From assembly GCA_017558175.1 (NCBI GenBank), contig JAFYWH010000076.1:1-37144 (forward strand): a DNA stretch of 37,144 nt. Reading direction: 5' to 3'. The position numbers and the translations under genes were made by a program. The DNA comes from Bacteroidaceae bacterium (GTDB taxonomy: Bacteria > Bacteroidota > Bacteroidia > Bacteroidales > Bacteroidaceae). Shown here in pieces: positions 29,071-37,144 of this stretch. Numbering within the stretch: position 1 is the stretch's first letter; every line of letters starts with the position of its first letter. Below the pieces are notes generated by a model. That model had not been told where the DNA came from, searched no databases, and worked only from the letters and a program-made list of their open reading frames with translations.

Positions 29071-32000
29071 ATGAACGAACTACAAGTATACAAAGCATCG
29101 GCCGGATCGGGAAAGACATTCACCCTGGCCGTAGAGTACATCAAGCACTTGATTCGCGACCCATATGCCTACCGCCACATCCTCGCCGTAACCTTCACCA
29201 ACAAGGCCACCACGGAGATGAAGGAACGCATCTTGGGTCAGCTACATGGCATTCACACGGGCAATCCGGACTCCAAACCTTACTTGGACAAGCTGGTGGA
29301 TGAACTACATCTACCGGAAGAAGAGATACGCACCAAGGCGGGCAAGGCGCTGAACCTCATGATTCACGACTATAGCCGATTCCGCGTGGAGACCATCGAC
29401 TCGTTCTTCCAATCGGTGATGCGCAACCTGGCGCGTGAGCTGGAGTTGGGTGCCAACCTTGACATCGAATTGGACAACAACAAGGCGCTCGAGGAAGCCG
29501 TGGACATCCTAATAGAGAAACTGGACCGCCACTCGCCCGTATTGGGATGGTTGCTGGACTACATCGAGGAGCGAATTGAGGACGACAAGAAGTGGAATGT
29601 AGCCAACGAGATAAAGAAATTCGGAGAGAACATCTTCAACGAAGAATACATCGAGAAGGGTCAGGAGCTACGCAAAACGCTTCAGGACCCGAACTGTATC
29701 CGCAACTACCGGAAGATGCTCAAGGCCATCGAAGAGGAAGCGCTCGAGCAGATGAAAGCCTTCGGCGAACAGTTCTTCGGCATCCTCGAGATGAACGGAC
29801 TGAGCGTGGCCGACTTCAGCTACAAGGAAGGCGGGGTGGCCGGATACTTCGTCAAGCTTCAGAAGGGTATCACTGGCGATGATATAAAAGGTACGCGCGT
29901 AGTGGATTGCATGGACGATCCTGCGAAATGGACCGGAAAGACACACAAGCGCAAGGCGGAAATCATTGCCTTGGCCGAGCGGGAACTCATTCCCCTACTC
30001 AACGAAGCGGAGAAGTTCCGAAGCAAGAACAACCGCATCATCAACTCATGCCAGCTATCGTTGCGCTATGCCAACAACATCCGCTTGCTCAACAACCTGG
30101 ACGAGGAGGTGCGCCTGCTCAATCAGGACAAGAACCGTTTCCTCCTGGCCGATACGAATGCCTTGCTACACAACATCGTGCGTGAGGGCGACCCGTCTTT
30201 CGTGTTCGAGAAGATTGGCACGAACATCCGCCACGTGATGATTGACGAGTTTCAGGATACCTCTCGCATGCAATGGGGTAACTTCAAACTGCTCTTGCTC
30301 GAAGGGCTTTCGCAAGGGGCGGATTCGCTCATTGTAGGCGATGTGAAGCAGAGCATCTACCGATGGAGAAGCGGAGACTGGAGCATCCTGAACGGACTGA
30401 AGGAGCGCATCGGGGCCTTCCCAATCACGGAAAAGACCCTCAGTACCAACCGACGAAGCGAGGCGAACATTGTCCGTTTCAATAACGAAATATTTACATC
30501 GGCTTGCGAAATCCTGAACAAACGGCATAAGGAAGAGCAAGGCAAGGAATGCGATGAACTGAAGAGTGCCTATGCGGATGTGGTGCAACAGATTTGCCGA
30601 AAGGAAGAGAAGGGTTCGGTAAAGGTGACCTTCATCGAGGCACCGAACAAGGACGACGGGGACTATCAGAACAAGACCATGGAACTGCTTGCCCAAGAAG
30701 TGGAGAGCATGATTCAGCAGGGCGTGAAGGTGAACGATATGGCCATCCTGGTGCGCAAGAACAAGCTCATACCGACCATTGCGAGCTACTTCGACAAGTA
30801 TACTCCGTACCGATTGGTGTCGGACGAGGCCTTCCGCTTGGATGCTTCGCTTGCCATCTGTATGCTCATGGATGCTTTGCGCTACCTCATCGAGCCGGAA
30901 AACCTCATCGCCAAGGCGCAACTCGCGTCTGCTTATCAGAACGAAATCCTGCATCGGGACTTGGACTTGAACACGATTCTGCTCAACGATCTGAACGAGT
31001 ATCTTCCGGTCGAATTCGTGGAAAATACGGAGTCACTCCGCCTGATGCCATTGTTCGAATTGCTCGAAAAGCTATCGGCCATCTTCCAGTTGGAACGCAT
31101 CGAGGCACAAGATGCCTACCTCTTCTCCTTCTTCGATGCCGTAAACGAATATTTACAGAAACATTCATCGGAGCTGACCGCTTTCGTGGCGCATTGGGAA
31201 GAGAAGCTATCGCGCAAGACCATCCCGTCGGGCGAAATCGAGGGTATCCGCATCCTCTCCATCCACAAGTCGAAGGGCTTGGAATTCCACACCGTATTCC
31301 TCCCCTTCTGCGATTGGAAAATGGAGAACGAGCAGAACTCATCGTACATCTGGTGCTCGCCGGAACAGGCACCGTTCAACGACCTTCAGCTTCTGCCCAT
31401 CAACTATGGCACGAGCATGAACGAGTCCATCTACCAGGAGGACTATCGCAAGGAAAAGCTCCAGCTCTGGGTGGACAATCTGAACCTGCTCTATGTGGCC
31501 TTTACCCGCCCGAAGAGCAATCTCGTGGTGTGGTGCAAGGACAAGGCGAAGAACACCGTGGGCGAACTCTTGTCGGAATCCATCGGTCAGACTTCTTGCC
31601 AACCCGTAGAGAGCGTGGACGATTGTACCTATCAGTTGGGTGAAGTATGCCCGTCGGGAGCTCCGAAGGCACGCAAGGAATCGACCAACAAGCTGGAAAT
31701 CAAGCCGGAACGCATACCGGTAAAGATGGAGAGCATCGAGACGAACATCGAGTTCAAGCAATCGAACCGCTCGGCCAGCTTCATCGAGGGCGAAGAGGAA
31801 GACGGAAGCAAGAAGTATATCCGCGAGGGGCAGGTGATGCACAACCTCTTCTCCATGATCCGCACCCCGAAGGATGTGCCATCGGCCATTGCCCGTCTGC
31901 GCATGGAAGGCATCATCGAATCGGACGAGCACGAGGAAAAGATACGCAAGCTCACCTACTGGGCACTGAAGAAGCCCGAGGTGCAGGAATGGTTCTCCGG

Positions 32001-32250
32001 CACATGGGAGCTTTATAACGAGTGCGACATCCTGGACCGAAAGAACGGAGCCTTGAAAATCCACAGACCGGACCGTGTCATGGTGAAGGGCAACGAAGCC
32101 ATCGTGGTGGACTTCAAGTTCGGTAAGCACAACACCGATTACGAAGACCAGGTGCGCGAGTACATGCACTTACTCGGAGAAATGGGCTACGGAGAAGTGC
32201 GTGGCTATCTGTGGTATGTATTTTATAATGAATTGGAAGAAATTAAGTGA
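29071..32250 (+). CDS. addA: AddA-type UvrD-family helicase-nuclease
   Basis: 1059 residues. Superfamily 1 helicase motifs in order: Walker A KASAGSGKTF (residues 8-17), motif II VMIDEFQDTSRMQW, motif III VGDVKQSIYRWRSGD, motif IV TLSTNRRSE, motif V ILSIHKSKGLEFHTVFLPF, motif VI LLYVAFTRPKSNLVVW, and at the C-terminus a RecB-type nuclease site (HRPDRVMVKGNEAIVVDFKFGK, near 1000-1020). Together with the next gene it should form the heterodimer that resects double-strand breaks for RecA loading and also degrades incoming linear DNA. The name addA is by layout; it could equally be called RecB-like. A type A repeat lies between the two genes, so a single transcript is likely but not proved. Start chosen at MNELQVYKASAG. 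Confidence 0.9.
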   Translation: MNELQVYKASAGSGKTFTLAVEYIKHLIRDPYAYRHILAVTFTNKATTEMKERILGQLHGIHTGNPDSKPYLDKLVDELHLPEEEIRTKAGKALNLMIHDYSRFRVETIDSFFQSVMRNLARELELGANLDIELDNNKALEEAVDILIEKLDRHSPVLGWLLDYIEERIEDDKKWNVANEIKKFGENIFNEEYIEKGQELRKTLQDPNCIRNYRKMLKAIEEEALEQMKAFGEQFFGILEMNGLSVADFSYKEGGVAGYFVKLQKGITGDDIKGTRVVDCMDDPAKWTGKTHKRKAEIIALAERELIPLLNEAEKFRSKNNRIINSCQLSLRYANNIRLLNNLDEEVRLLNQDKNRFLLADTNALLHNIVREGDPSFVFEKIGTNIRHVMIDEFQDTSRMQWGNFKLLLLEGLSQGADSLIVGDVKQSIYRWRSGDWSILNGLKERIGAFPITEKTLSTNRRSEANIVRFNNEIFTSACEILNKRHKEEQGKECDELKSAYADVVQQICRKEEKGSVKVTFIEAPNKDDGDYQNKTMELLAQEVESMIQQGVKVNDMAILVRKNKLIPTIASYFDKYTPYRLVSDEAFRLDASLAICMLMDALRYLIEPENLIAKAQLASAYQNEILHRDLDLNTILLNDLNEYLPVEFVENTESLRLMPLFELLEKLSAIFQLERIEAQDAYLFSFFDAVNEYLQKHSSELTAFVAHWEEKLSRKTIPSGEIEGIRILSIHKSKGLEFHTVFLPFCDWKMENEQNSSYIWCSPEQAPFNDLQLLPINYGTSMNESIYQEDYRKEKLQLWVDNLNLLYVAFTRPKSNLVVWCKDKAKNTVGELLSESIGQTSCQPVESVDDCTYQLGEVCPSGAPKARKESTNKLEIKPERIPVKMESIETNIEFKQSNRSASFIEGEEEDGSKKYIREGQVMHNLFSMIRTPKDVPSAIARLRMEGIIESDEHEEKIRKLTYWALKKPEVQEWFSGTWELYNECDILDRKNGALKIHRPDRVMVKGNEAIVVDFKFGKHNTDYEDQVREYMHLLGEMGYGEVRGYLWYVFYNELEEIK

Positions 32251-32273
32251 GTATCTGTTTTGAAATAATAATC

Positions 32274-32359
32274 TCCCCTCTTGAGAGGGGGAAGGGGGTG
32301 TGTTAGTATGCATTTACAAAATGTCTTTCACACACCCCTAGCCCCTTTCAAGAGGGGAA
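32274..32359. repeat. Type A repeat between addA and addB
   Basis: tcccctcttgagaggggg ... cacacccctagcccctttcaagagggg (ends cited), in the 141-base gap between the two coupled genes. Confidence 0.85.
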
Positions 32360-32391
32360 CCATTAGTAACAAAACAAAAAACAAAATAAGA

Positions 32392-35253
32392 ATGGAAAGT
32401 TTCTTGAAACAAGTATCGGCCGACCTCTATAGCCGAACACAAGGACGCTTGGCACGAACCGCCGTAGTGTTCCCGAACAAGCGTGCCGGCCTTTTCTTCA
32501 ACGAATATCTGGCTCAGCAGACCGAATCTCCCATTTGGTCGCCTACATACATCAGCATCAGCGATTTGTTCCGGAACCTTTCTTCGTGCGAAGTGGGCGA
32601 TCCGGTGAAGCTGGTGTGCGAACTCTACAAGGTGTTCCGCACCCACACGCAAAGCAAGGAAACGCTGGACGATTTCTACTTCTGGGGCGAATTGCTCTTG
32701 AGCGACTTCGACGATGCGGACAAGAACATGGTGGACATCCATCAGATGTTCCGCAACTTGCAGGACCTGCGTGCCATGATGGACGACTATACCTTCATGG
32801 ACAAGGAACAGGAGGAAGCCATCCAACAATTCTTCCTGAACTTCTCCATCGAGAAACGCACCATCCTGAAAGAGAAATTCATCTCGCTTTGGGATGTGTT
32901 GGGCGATATCTACACCTCTTATCGCGAGGCATTGGCCAACCAGAACATTGCCTACGAAGGTATGCTTTACCGACAAGTGGTGGAGGAACTCGACCCGGAA
33001 ACCCTCCCCTACGACACCTATGTGTTCGTGGGCTTCAACGTATTGAATAAGGTAGAACATACCTTGTTCCAAAAGCTACGCGATGCCGGAAAGGCGCTCT
33101 TCTATTGGGATTACGATGCCTACTACATGAGCAAGAAGCATCATGAGGCGGGAGAATTCATCAAGCGCAACCTTCAGGAGTTCCCGTCGGCTCTACCCGA
33201 AGAGGCTTGGAAGAAGATGCAGACCCTCGAAAGTCCGAAGGAGATACGCTACATCAGCGCTCCTACCGAAAATGCCCAGGCACGCTATCTGCCCCAATGG
33301 ATACGCGAGAACCTGACCGAAGAGGAGAAGGAAACGGCCGTGGTGCTTTGTAACGAAAGCATCCTCCAACCGGTGCTCCATTCGCTCCCCGAAGAGGTAA
33401 AACATGTAAACATCACCATGGGTTTCCCACTCTCGCAGACTCCCGTGTATAGCTACATGAAGGCCTTGCTCGACCTTCAGATTCAAGGGTACGACACCAA
33501 GACCGGACGCTATCTCTATCAAGAGGTAATGGCCGTATTGAAGCATCCGTACTCGCGTTTGCTCACTCCGGAAGCCGAAAAGTTGGAGAAGGAACTGACC
33601 GAAAAGAACCGCTTCTACCCGCTCCCAAGCGAGTTGCAAGCCGATGAGTTCCTTACCCATCTGTTCACGCCCGTAAGCACCAACTTGGCCTTGACGGAAT
33701 ACCTCAGCAAGGCTTTGCAACAGGTGGCGAGCATCTATCAGCAGAGCAAGGAATCGGACGCATTCGACCAGCTCTATCGCGAATCGCTCTTCAAGACCTA
33801 TACCACCATGAACCGATTCCATACGTTGATAGAGGAAGGCGACCTGAAGGTACATGCCGAAACCTTCCGCCGATTGCTCATTAAGGTATTGTCGGCCACC
33901 AACATCCCGTTCCATGGCGAACCGGCCATCGGTATGCAGGTCATGGGTGTGCTCGAAACGCGTAACCTGGACTTCCGCCATCTGGTGATGCTCTCCGTGA
34001 ACGAAGGTCAGCTACCCAAGAGCGGTGGAGACTCGTCATTCATTCCTTACCACTTGCGCAAGGCATTTGGTATGACCACCATCGAGCACAAGATTGCGGT
34101 GTATGCCTACTATTTCTATCGCTTGCTTCAACGTGCGGAAAAAGTAACATTAATGTACAACAATAGTTCGGACGGATTGAACCGTGGCGAGTGGAGTAGA
34201 TTCATGCTCCAATTCCTCATCGAGTCCGGACACAACATTGTGCAACAAAGCCTCGAAGCTGGCCAATCGCCTCAACGAAGCACGCCTATCCGCATCCTGA
34301 AGACTCCGGAAGTATTGGCACGCATGCATCAGATTTACGATTTGGCATGCAACGACAATGCTCGCCTCTCGGCTACGGCATTGAATTGCTACCTCGATTG
34401 CCAATTGCGCTTCTATCTGAAGTACGTAGCAGGATTGCAAGCTCCGGAAGAAGTGAGTGCGGAGATTGACTCGAGCACCTTCGGAAGCATCTTCCACAAG
34501 TCGGCAGAGTACATCTACGAGGACTTGACCGCACACGGAAACCTCATCACCAAGGACCAGATAGAGGCTCTCTTGAAGGACCAGGTGCGCTTGGAGAACT
34601 ATGTGGACAGAGCCTTCAAGGAATTGTTCTTCCGCCTGCCGGAGAACGAGCTACCGGAATACAATGGTACGCAACTTATCAACTCGGCGGTAATTGTTCG
34701 TTACATCAAGCAATTGTTGCGCCATGACTTGAAGTATGCTCCATTCAGCTATGTGGCAAGCGAAAAGTCGGTAAGCGAGCGTGTGACCATCCATACTCCG
34801 TCGGGCGATTTCCAATCTCGCGTAGGTGGGTACATCGACCGAATGGATACCAAGGGGGATACCTTGCGCATCTTGGACTACAAGACCGGTGGCAAGCCGG
34901 ACGTGCCTCCAAGTGTAGAATCATTGTTCATCCCAGACAAGAAACGTTCAAGCCATGTGTTCCAGACATTCCTCTATGCCGCCATCATGAGCAAGAAGCA
35001 AGACTTGAAGGTAGCTCCTGCCCTGCTCTACATCCACAAGGCCGCATCGGACGACTATTCTCCGGTGGTTTGCCTGAAGGAAGCTCGCAAGGAAGCGTCA
35101 CAAGTCACAGATTACAGTTTGTATGAAAAAGATTTCCGCGAAGGACTCCAGAACCTCCTGGACGAAATCTTCCATCCGGACATCGACTTCACCCAAACGG
35201 AGATTGAAGACAAATGTACATATTGCGATTTCAAGGCGTTCTGTAAGAAGTAA
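32392..35253 (+). CDS. addB: AddB-type PD-(D/E)xK nuclease with Fe-S staple
   Basis: 953 residues from ATG 32392 (MESFLKQVSADLYSR); an in-frame ATG at 32281 would add residues coded by a type A repeat. The N-terminal AVVFPNKRAGLFFNEYLA is the position of the AddB Walker A but lacks GxGKS, so the ATPase half looks inactive. The C-terminal domain holds the nuclease site (RILDYKTGGK, D829 and K831) and an iron-sulphur staple: one of C666/C670, then C942-x2-C945-x5-C951, the spacing known in AddB. It partners AddA; this subunit would scan for Chi and cut the other strand. The fit is good to the family, and the missing Walker A is also normal in some Bacteroidetes members. Confidence 0.9.
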   Translation: MESFLKQVSADLYSRTQGRLARTAVVFPNKRAGLFFNEYLAQQTESPIWSPTYISISDLFRNLSSCEVGDPVKLVCELYKVFRTHTQSKETLDDFYFWGELLLSDFDDADKNMVDIHQMFRNLQDLRAMMDDYTFMDKEQEEAIQQFFLNFSIEKRTILKEKFISLWDVLGDIYTSYREALANQNIAYEGMLYRQVVEELDPETLPYDTYVFVGFNVLNKVEHTLFQKLRDAGKALFYWDYDAYYMSKKHHEAGEFIKRNLQEFPSALPEEAWKKMQTLESPKEIRYISAPTENAQARYLPQWIRENLTEEEKETAVVLCNESILQPVLHSLPEEVKHVNITMGFPLSQTPVYSYMKALLDLQIQGYDTKTGRYLYQEVMAVLKHPYSRLLTPEAEKLEKELTEKNRFYPLPSELQADEFLTHLFTPVSTNLALTEYLSKALQQVASIYQQSKESDAFDQLYRESLFKTYTTMNRFHTLIEEGDLKVHAETFRRLLIKVLSATNIPFHGEPAIGMQVMGVLETRNLDFRHLVMLSVNEGQLPKSGGDSSFIPYHLRKAFGMTTIEHKIAVYAYYFYRLLQRAEKVTLMYNNSSDGLNRGEWSRFMLQFLIESGHNIVQQSLEAGQSPQRSTPIRILKTPEVLARMHQIYDLACNDNARLSATALNCYLDCQLRFYLKYVAGLQAPEEVSAEIDSSTFGSIFHKSAEYIYEDLTAHGNLITKDQIEALLKDQVRLENYVDRAFKELFFRLPENELPEYNGTQLINSAVIVRYIKQLLRHDLKYAPFSYVASEKSVSERVTIHTPSGDFQSRVGGYIDRMDTKGDTLRILDYKTGGKPDVPPSVESLFIPDKKRSSHVFQTFLYAAIMSKKQDLKVAPALLYIHKAASDDYSPVVCLKEARKEASQVTDYSLYEKDFREGLQNLLDEIFHPDIDFTQTEIEDKCTYCDFKAFCKK

Positions 35254-35309
35254 AAAAAAAAATCGCAAGCCACATGAACAAACCCACATCTACCCATGTT
35301 ATAATGTTG

Positions 35310-35437
35310 TGTTTTTCATGTAGTAGATTAAGATTAATTCCTGTATCAGCTTGCGAAAGTACAATACAGCTAAGCGGGCAATAGAGATTGCCTGAAAAAC
35401 AAAAAGAGGCGGTCCGTGATGGACAGCCTCTTTTCTT
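35310..35437 (+). ncRNA. Candidate small RNA related to the tandem pair
   Basis: gtttttcatgtagtagattaagattaatt (split here) at about 35311-35339 resembles the body of the small RNAs at 25077 and 25269 (gtttttcatagtattag...). A weak -7 box (TAATGTTG, 35302-35309) precedes it and a good terminator hairpin follows at 35405-35437. There is no ORF in the 189-base gap between addB and the leftward TSCPD gene. The rest of the body (35340-35400) does not match the other copies. Confidence 0.45.
35405..35437. terminator. Bidirectional terminator
   Basis: agaggcggtcc (35405-35415) pairs with ggacagcctct (35421-35431), with one mismatch; a T-run follows at 35431-35440 and an A-run precedes. It can stop rightward transcripts from addB or the small RNA and the leftward TSCPD gene that ends at 35443. 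Confidence 0.8.
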
Positions 35438-35442
35438 TTTCT

Positions 35443-35697
35443 TTACGCTTTCTCTATTTCACGCAAAGCCTTGCAAAGTTGGTCGGGACAAGAAGTCGGT
35501 CGGTTTCCGCATCGGATTCCTTCGAGCTTCGCAATGACATCTTCTGTCTTCATCCCCTTCACCAACGCACGGATACCTTGAAGGTTTCCGTTGCATCCTC
35601 CCCAGAAAAATATTTCGGTGATTACACCATCTTCCACTTCCAGTTCGATGTGGCTACTACAAGTACCTTGCGTCTTATAAGTCAGTTTCTTTACCAT
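35443..35697 (-). CDS. TSCPD-domain protein
   Basis: 84 residues. The sequence GTCSSHIELEVEDGVITEIFFWGGCNGNLQGI followed by IRCGNRPTSCPDQLCKAL is the TSCPD domain, named for the T-S-C-P-D string (near residues 68-72), also found at the C-terminus of some vitamin-B12-dependent ribonucleotide reductases. Five cysteines are conserved-looking, which suggests metal binding. The function of the free-standing form is unknown. Its ATG overlaps the stop of the YebC-family gene (TAATG), so they are translated together. Confidence 0.88.
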   Translation of the reverse strand: MVKKLTYKTQGTCSSHIELEVEDGVITEIFFWGGCNGNLQGIRALVKGMKTEDVIAKLEGIRCGNRPTSCPDQLCKALREIEKA

Positions 35698-36428
35698 TAC
35701 TCTTCAGCTGGCTTCATGTTAGTATAAACGGTCTGAACATCGTCGAATTCTTCCAAACGTTCTACCATCTTGTCGATAGTTTCGCGTTGTTCAGGAGTAA
35801 CATCCTTTGTATCGTTAGGGATGTATGTGAAGTCACCACCTACTTCTTCGAAACCAGTTTCTTCCAAGTGCTTCTGGATAGCCGCGTAGCTCTTAGGGTC
35901 ACCGTAGATAGTGATTGTACCTTCTTCTGGATCTTCATCGTATTCGTCTTCTACGTTGAAGTCAATCAAATCGAGGATCAATTCATCCATATCGATACCG
36001 TCCTTCTTCTTGAAAGTGAACACGCACTTGTGGTCGAACAAGAATGCCAAAGAACCAGTAGTACCCAAGTTACCACCGAACTTGTTGAAGATAGAACGTA
36101 CATCGGCTACGGTACGAGTTGTGTTATCAGTCAAAGTATCAACGAAGATAGCGATACCGTGAGGACCGTAACCTTCGTAAGTCATACCCTTGTAATCACT
36201 TGTATCCTTACCGAGTGCATTCTTGATAGCACGTTCGATGTTATCCTTCGGCATGTTTTCACGCTTACAAGTAGCGATCACACCACGAAGTGTAGAGTTT
36301 GTATCAGGGTCTGGACCACCTGCCTTTACGGCAATAGCGATTTGCTTACCCAAACGAGTAAATGTCTTGGCCATGTGGCCCCATCTTTTAAGCTTAGCTG
36401 CTTTTCTATATTCAAACGCTCTTCCCAT
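35697..36428 (-). CDS. YebC/PmpR-family transcriptional regulator
   Basis: 243 residues, the normal length. The beginning MGRAFEYRKAAKLKRWGHMAKTFTRLGKQIAIAVKAGGPDPDTN and the next segments (LRGVIATCKRENMPKDNIERAIKNALG, YEGYGPHGIAIFVDTLTDN, FNKFGGNLGTTGSLAFLFDHK) are diagnostic for YebC. Members act as DNA-binding regulators or, according to recent work, help ribosomes through proline stretches. Codons are strongly biased (GAA, AAC, AAG), like the hexosaminidase gene, suggesting high expression. It leads a two-gene unit with the TSCPD gene. Confidence 0.95.
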   Translation of the reverse strand: MGRAFEYRKAAKLKRWGHMAKTFTRLGKQIAIAVKAGGPDPDTNSTLRGVIATCKRENMPKDNIERAIKNALGKDTSDYKGMTYEGYGPHGIAIFVDTLTDNTTRTVADVRSIFNKFGGNLGTTGSLAFLFDHKCVFTFKKKDGIDMDELILDLIDFNVEDEYDEDPEEGTITIYGDPKSYAAIQKHLEETGFEEVGGDFTYIPNDTKDVTPEQRETIDKMVERLEEFDDVQTVYTNMKPAEE

Positions 36429-36475
36429 TTTGATTTATTTTTTTTGATTTGTACTTATTATCGTTATGTTTATGA

Positions 36476-36568
36476 ATCCCCCTTGTGAAGGGGGCTGGGG
36501 GATGTTTCATTAGCTATGTTTATCCCCTGCGGATGTAACATCCCCCTACCCCCTTCTTAAGGGGGAGG
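36476..36568. repeat. Type A repeat, CCCCCTT variant
   Basis: atcccccttgtgaagggggctgggg ... acatccccctacccccttcttaaggggg (ends cited), between pheT and the YebC gene. Confidence 0.8.
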
Positions 36569-36586
36569 TTGATGACACCTATATTT

Positions 36587-37144
36587 TTATCGCAATTTAG
36601 CGTCAAGCTTATTCTGCAAGTTAGTAATCAACTTCTGCATGATCTTGTCGATCTGCTTGTCGTTCAAAGTTGCATTTTCATCCTGAAGGGTGAAGCTTAC
36701 CGCATAACTCTTCTTGCCAGCTTCGAGGTTCTTGCCTTCGTATACGTCGAAGAGAGCAACTTCCTTCAAGAGCTTCTTTTCTGTTTCGTAAGCAATCTTT
36801 TCGATTTCGGCGAACTGAACCTTCTTGTCGAGCAAGAGAGCCAAGTCACGCTTCACGGCCGGGAACTTAGTGAGTTCCTTGAAGTTAACCTTCGAAGTCT
36901 TGATAGCCTTCATCAATTCGTTCCAGTTGATTTCAGCATAGTAGATTTCGTTGTCGATGTCAAACTTCTTCTGGATCTTCTTGCTTACGATACCGAATGT
37001 AGCGAGTAACTTGCCACCACGAGTGTGAACGGTAATAGCCGTAGCATATACATCGTTAGTCAAGTTACCGAATACTACGGTGCCGAAGTTCAAGCCCAAA
37101 CGAGCGAAGATGTTCAATACGTATGCCTTGAGTTCGTATACGCT
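36587..37144 (-). CDS. pheT: Phenylalanyl-tRNA synthetase beta subunit, C-terminal part, partial
   Basis: 185 residues plus stop; the gene continues past the right edge of the window. The visible piece contains the end of the synthetase body (SVYELKAYVLNIFARLGLNFG) and the C-terminal anticodon-binding FDX-ACB domain (FPAVKRDLALLLDKKVQFAEIEKIA, LLKEVALFDVYEGKNLEAGKKSYAVSFTLQDENATLNDKQID), which ends KLDAKLR. PheT pairs with PheS to charge tRNA-Phe. Codon bias resembles that of the YebC gene. Confidence 0.95.
   Translation of the reverse strand, partial: SVYELKAYVLNIFARLGLNFGTVVFGNLTNDVYATAITVHTRGGKLLATFGIVSKKIQKKFDIDNEIYYAEINWNELMKAIKTSKVNFKELTKFPAVKRDLALLLDKKVQFAEIEKIAYETEKKLLKEVALFDVYEGKNLEAGKKSYAVSFTLQDENATLNDKQIDKIMQKLITNLQNKLDAKLR

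Noticed and set aside
32281-32391. Longer N-terminus for the AddB-type protein
   Set aside because: The 37 extra codons lie in a type A repeat; family similarity begins at ATG 32392. The repeat simply has an open frame here.
1-37144. tRNA or rRNA genes, complete insertion sequences, integrase
   Set aside because: I looked for tRNA-like arms near island edges, rRNA stretches, and transposase or integrase motifs on both strands and saw none.

Overview
The window looks like a chromosomal segment from a member of the Bacteroidales (Bacteroides/Prevotella-type Bacteroidota). The evidence is: repeated TTTG / TAnnTTTG promoters (the Bacteroidetes -33/-7 type) ahead of many genes; Bacteroidales-typical proteins (HU-HIG-type DNA-binding protein, 'smalltalk' peptide, BT4734-like primase fused to a DUF3987-type helicase, DUF4836 lipoprotein, carboxypeptidase-regulatory-domain protein, AddAB-type nuclease); and little use of strong Shine-Dalgarno sites. 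The species cannot be named from the sequence.

Layout. (1) 1-2321: end of guaA with its terminator, then two very small membrane proteins overlapping a short-chain dehydrogenase, and a secreted protein of unknown function. (2) 2461-9091, all on the minus strand: an accessory, phage/satellite-like block of P5-like protein, primase-helicase, 133-aa unknown, DUF3127-like OB-fold protein, BRO/KilAC antirepressor and a HIRAN-like protein. (3) 9230-13480: an AT-rich restriction-modification cassette of a controller protein and two paralogous MjaI-type endonuclease subunits reading rightward, facing two paralogous DNA methyltransferases reading leftward, with one shared hairpin terminator between. 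(4) 14093-15074: HU-like protein and smalltalk peptide, which usually travel with the primase-helicase genes, so the RM cassette seems to sit inside the same island. (5) 15101-24828: ordinary chromosome: regulatory-domain outer protein, tRNA-dihydrouridine synthase, an ABC exporter pair, a DUF4836 lipoprotein, then a tight four-gene operon of an HpaII-like restriction endonuclease homologue, a nucleoside MFS permease, a bifunctional nuclease and rsmE. (6) 25041-26155: a tandem pair of near-identical candidate small RNAs, an unusual Hsp20, a MITE-like hairpin and a second, degenerate smalltalk gene. (7) 26269-37144: a GH20 beta-hexosaminidase, the addAB-type helicase-nuclease genes, a third related small-RNA candidate, a TSCPD protein, a YebC-family protein and the end of pheT.

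A second layer is interspersed repeats. At least four families (called A, B, C and D here) fill most intergenic gaps. Type A: about 85-115 bp, ends CCCCTCTTGAGAGGGG or CCCCCTT..AAGGGGG, often with GTGTGT/ACACAC inside. Type B: about 90 bp, TGTCATYCAG ... CTGRATGACA, rich in CGAAG/CTTCG. Type C: tandem octamers AATTGAGK. Type D: 12-bp terminal inverted repeats GTGGGTGTGTC-like. One A and one B copy lie in frame inside the primase-helicase gene, adding exactly 72 codons, and a C array encodes the last residues of the same protein.

The items I rate highest are the two-endonuclease/two-methylase RM cassette (possibly a heterodimeric enzyme for an asymmetric site), the in-frame repeat insertion, the orphan HpaII-like gene whose expected catalytic lysine appears to be arginine, and the tandem small-RNA genes. 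All functional statements come from reading the sequence and from remembered family features; no search was run.
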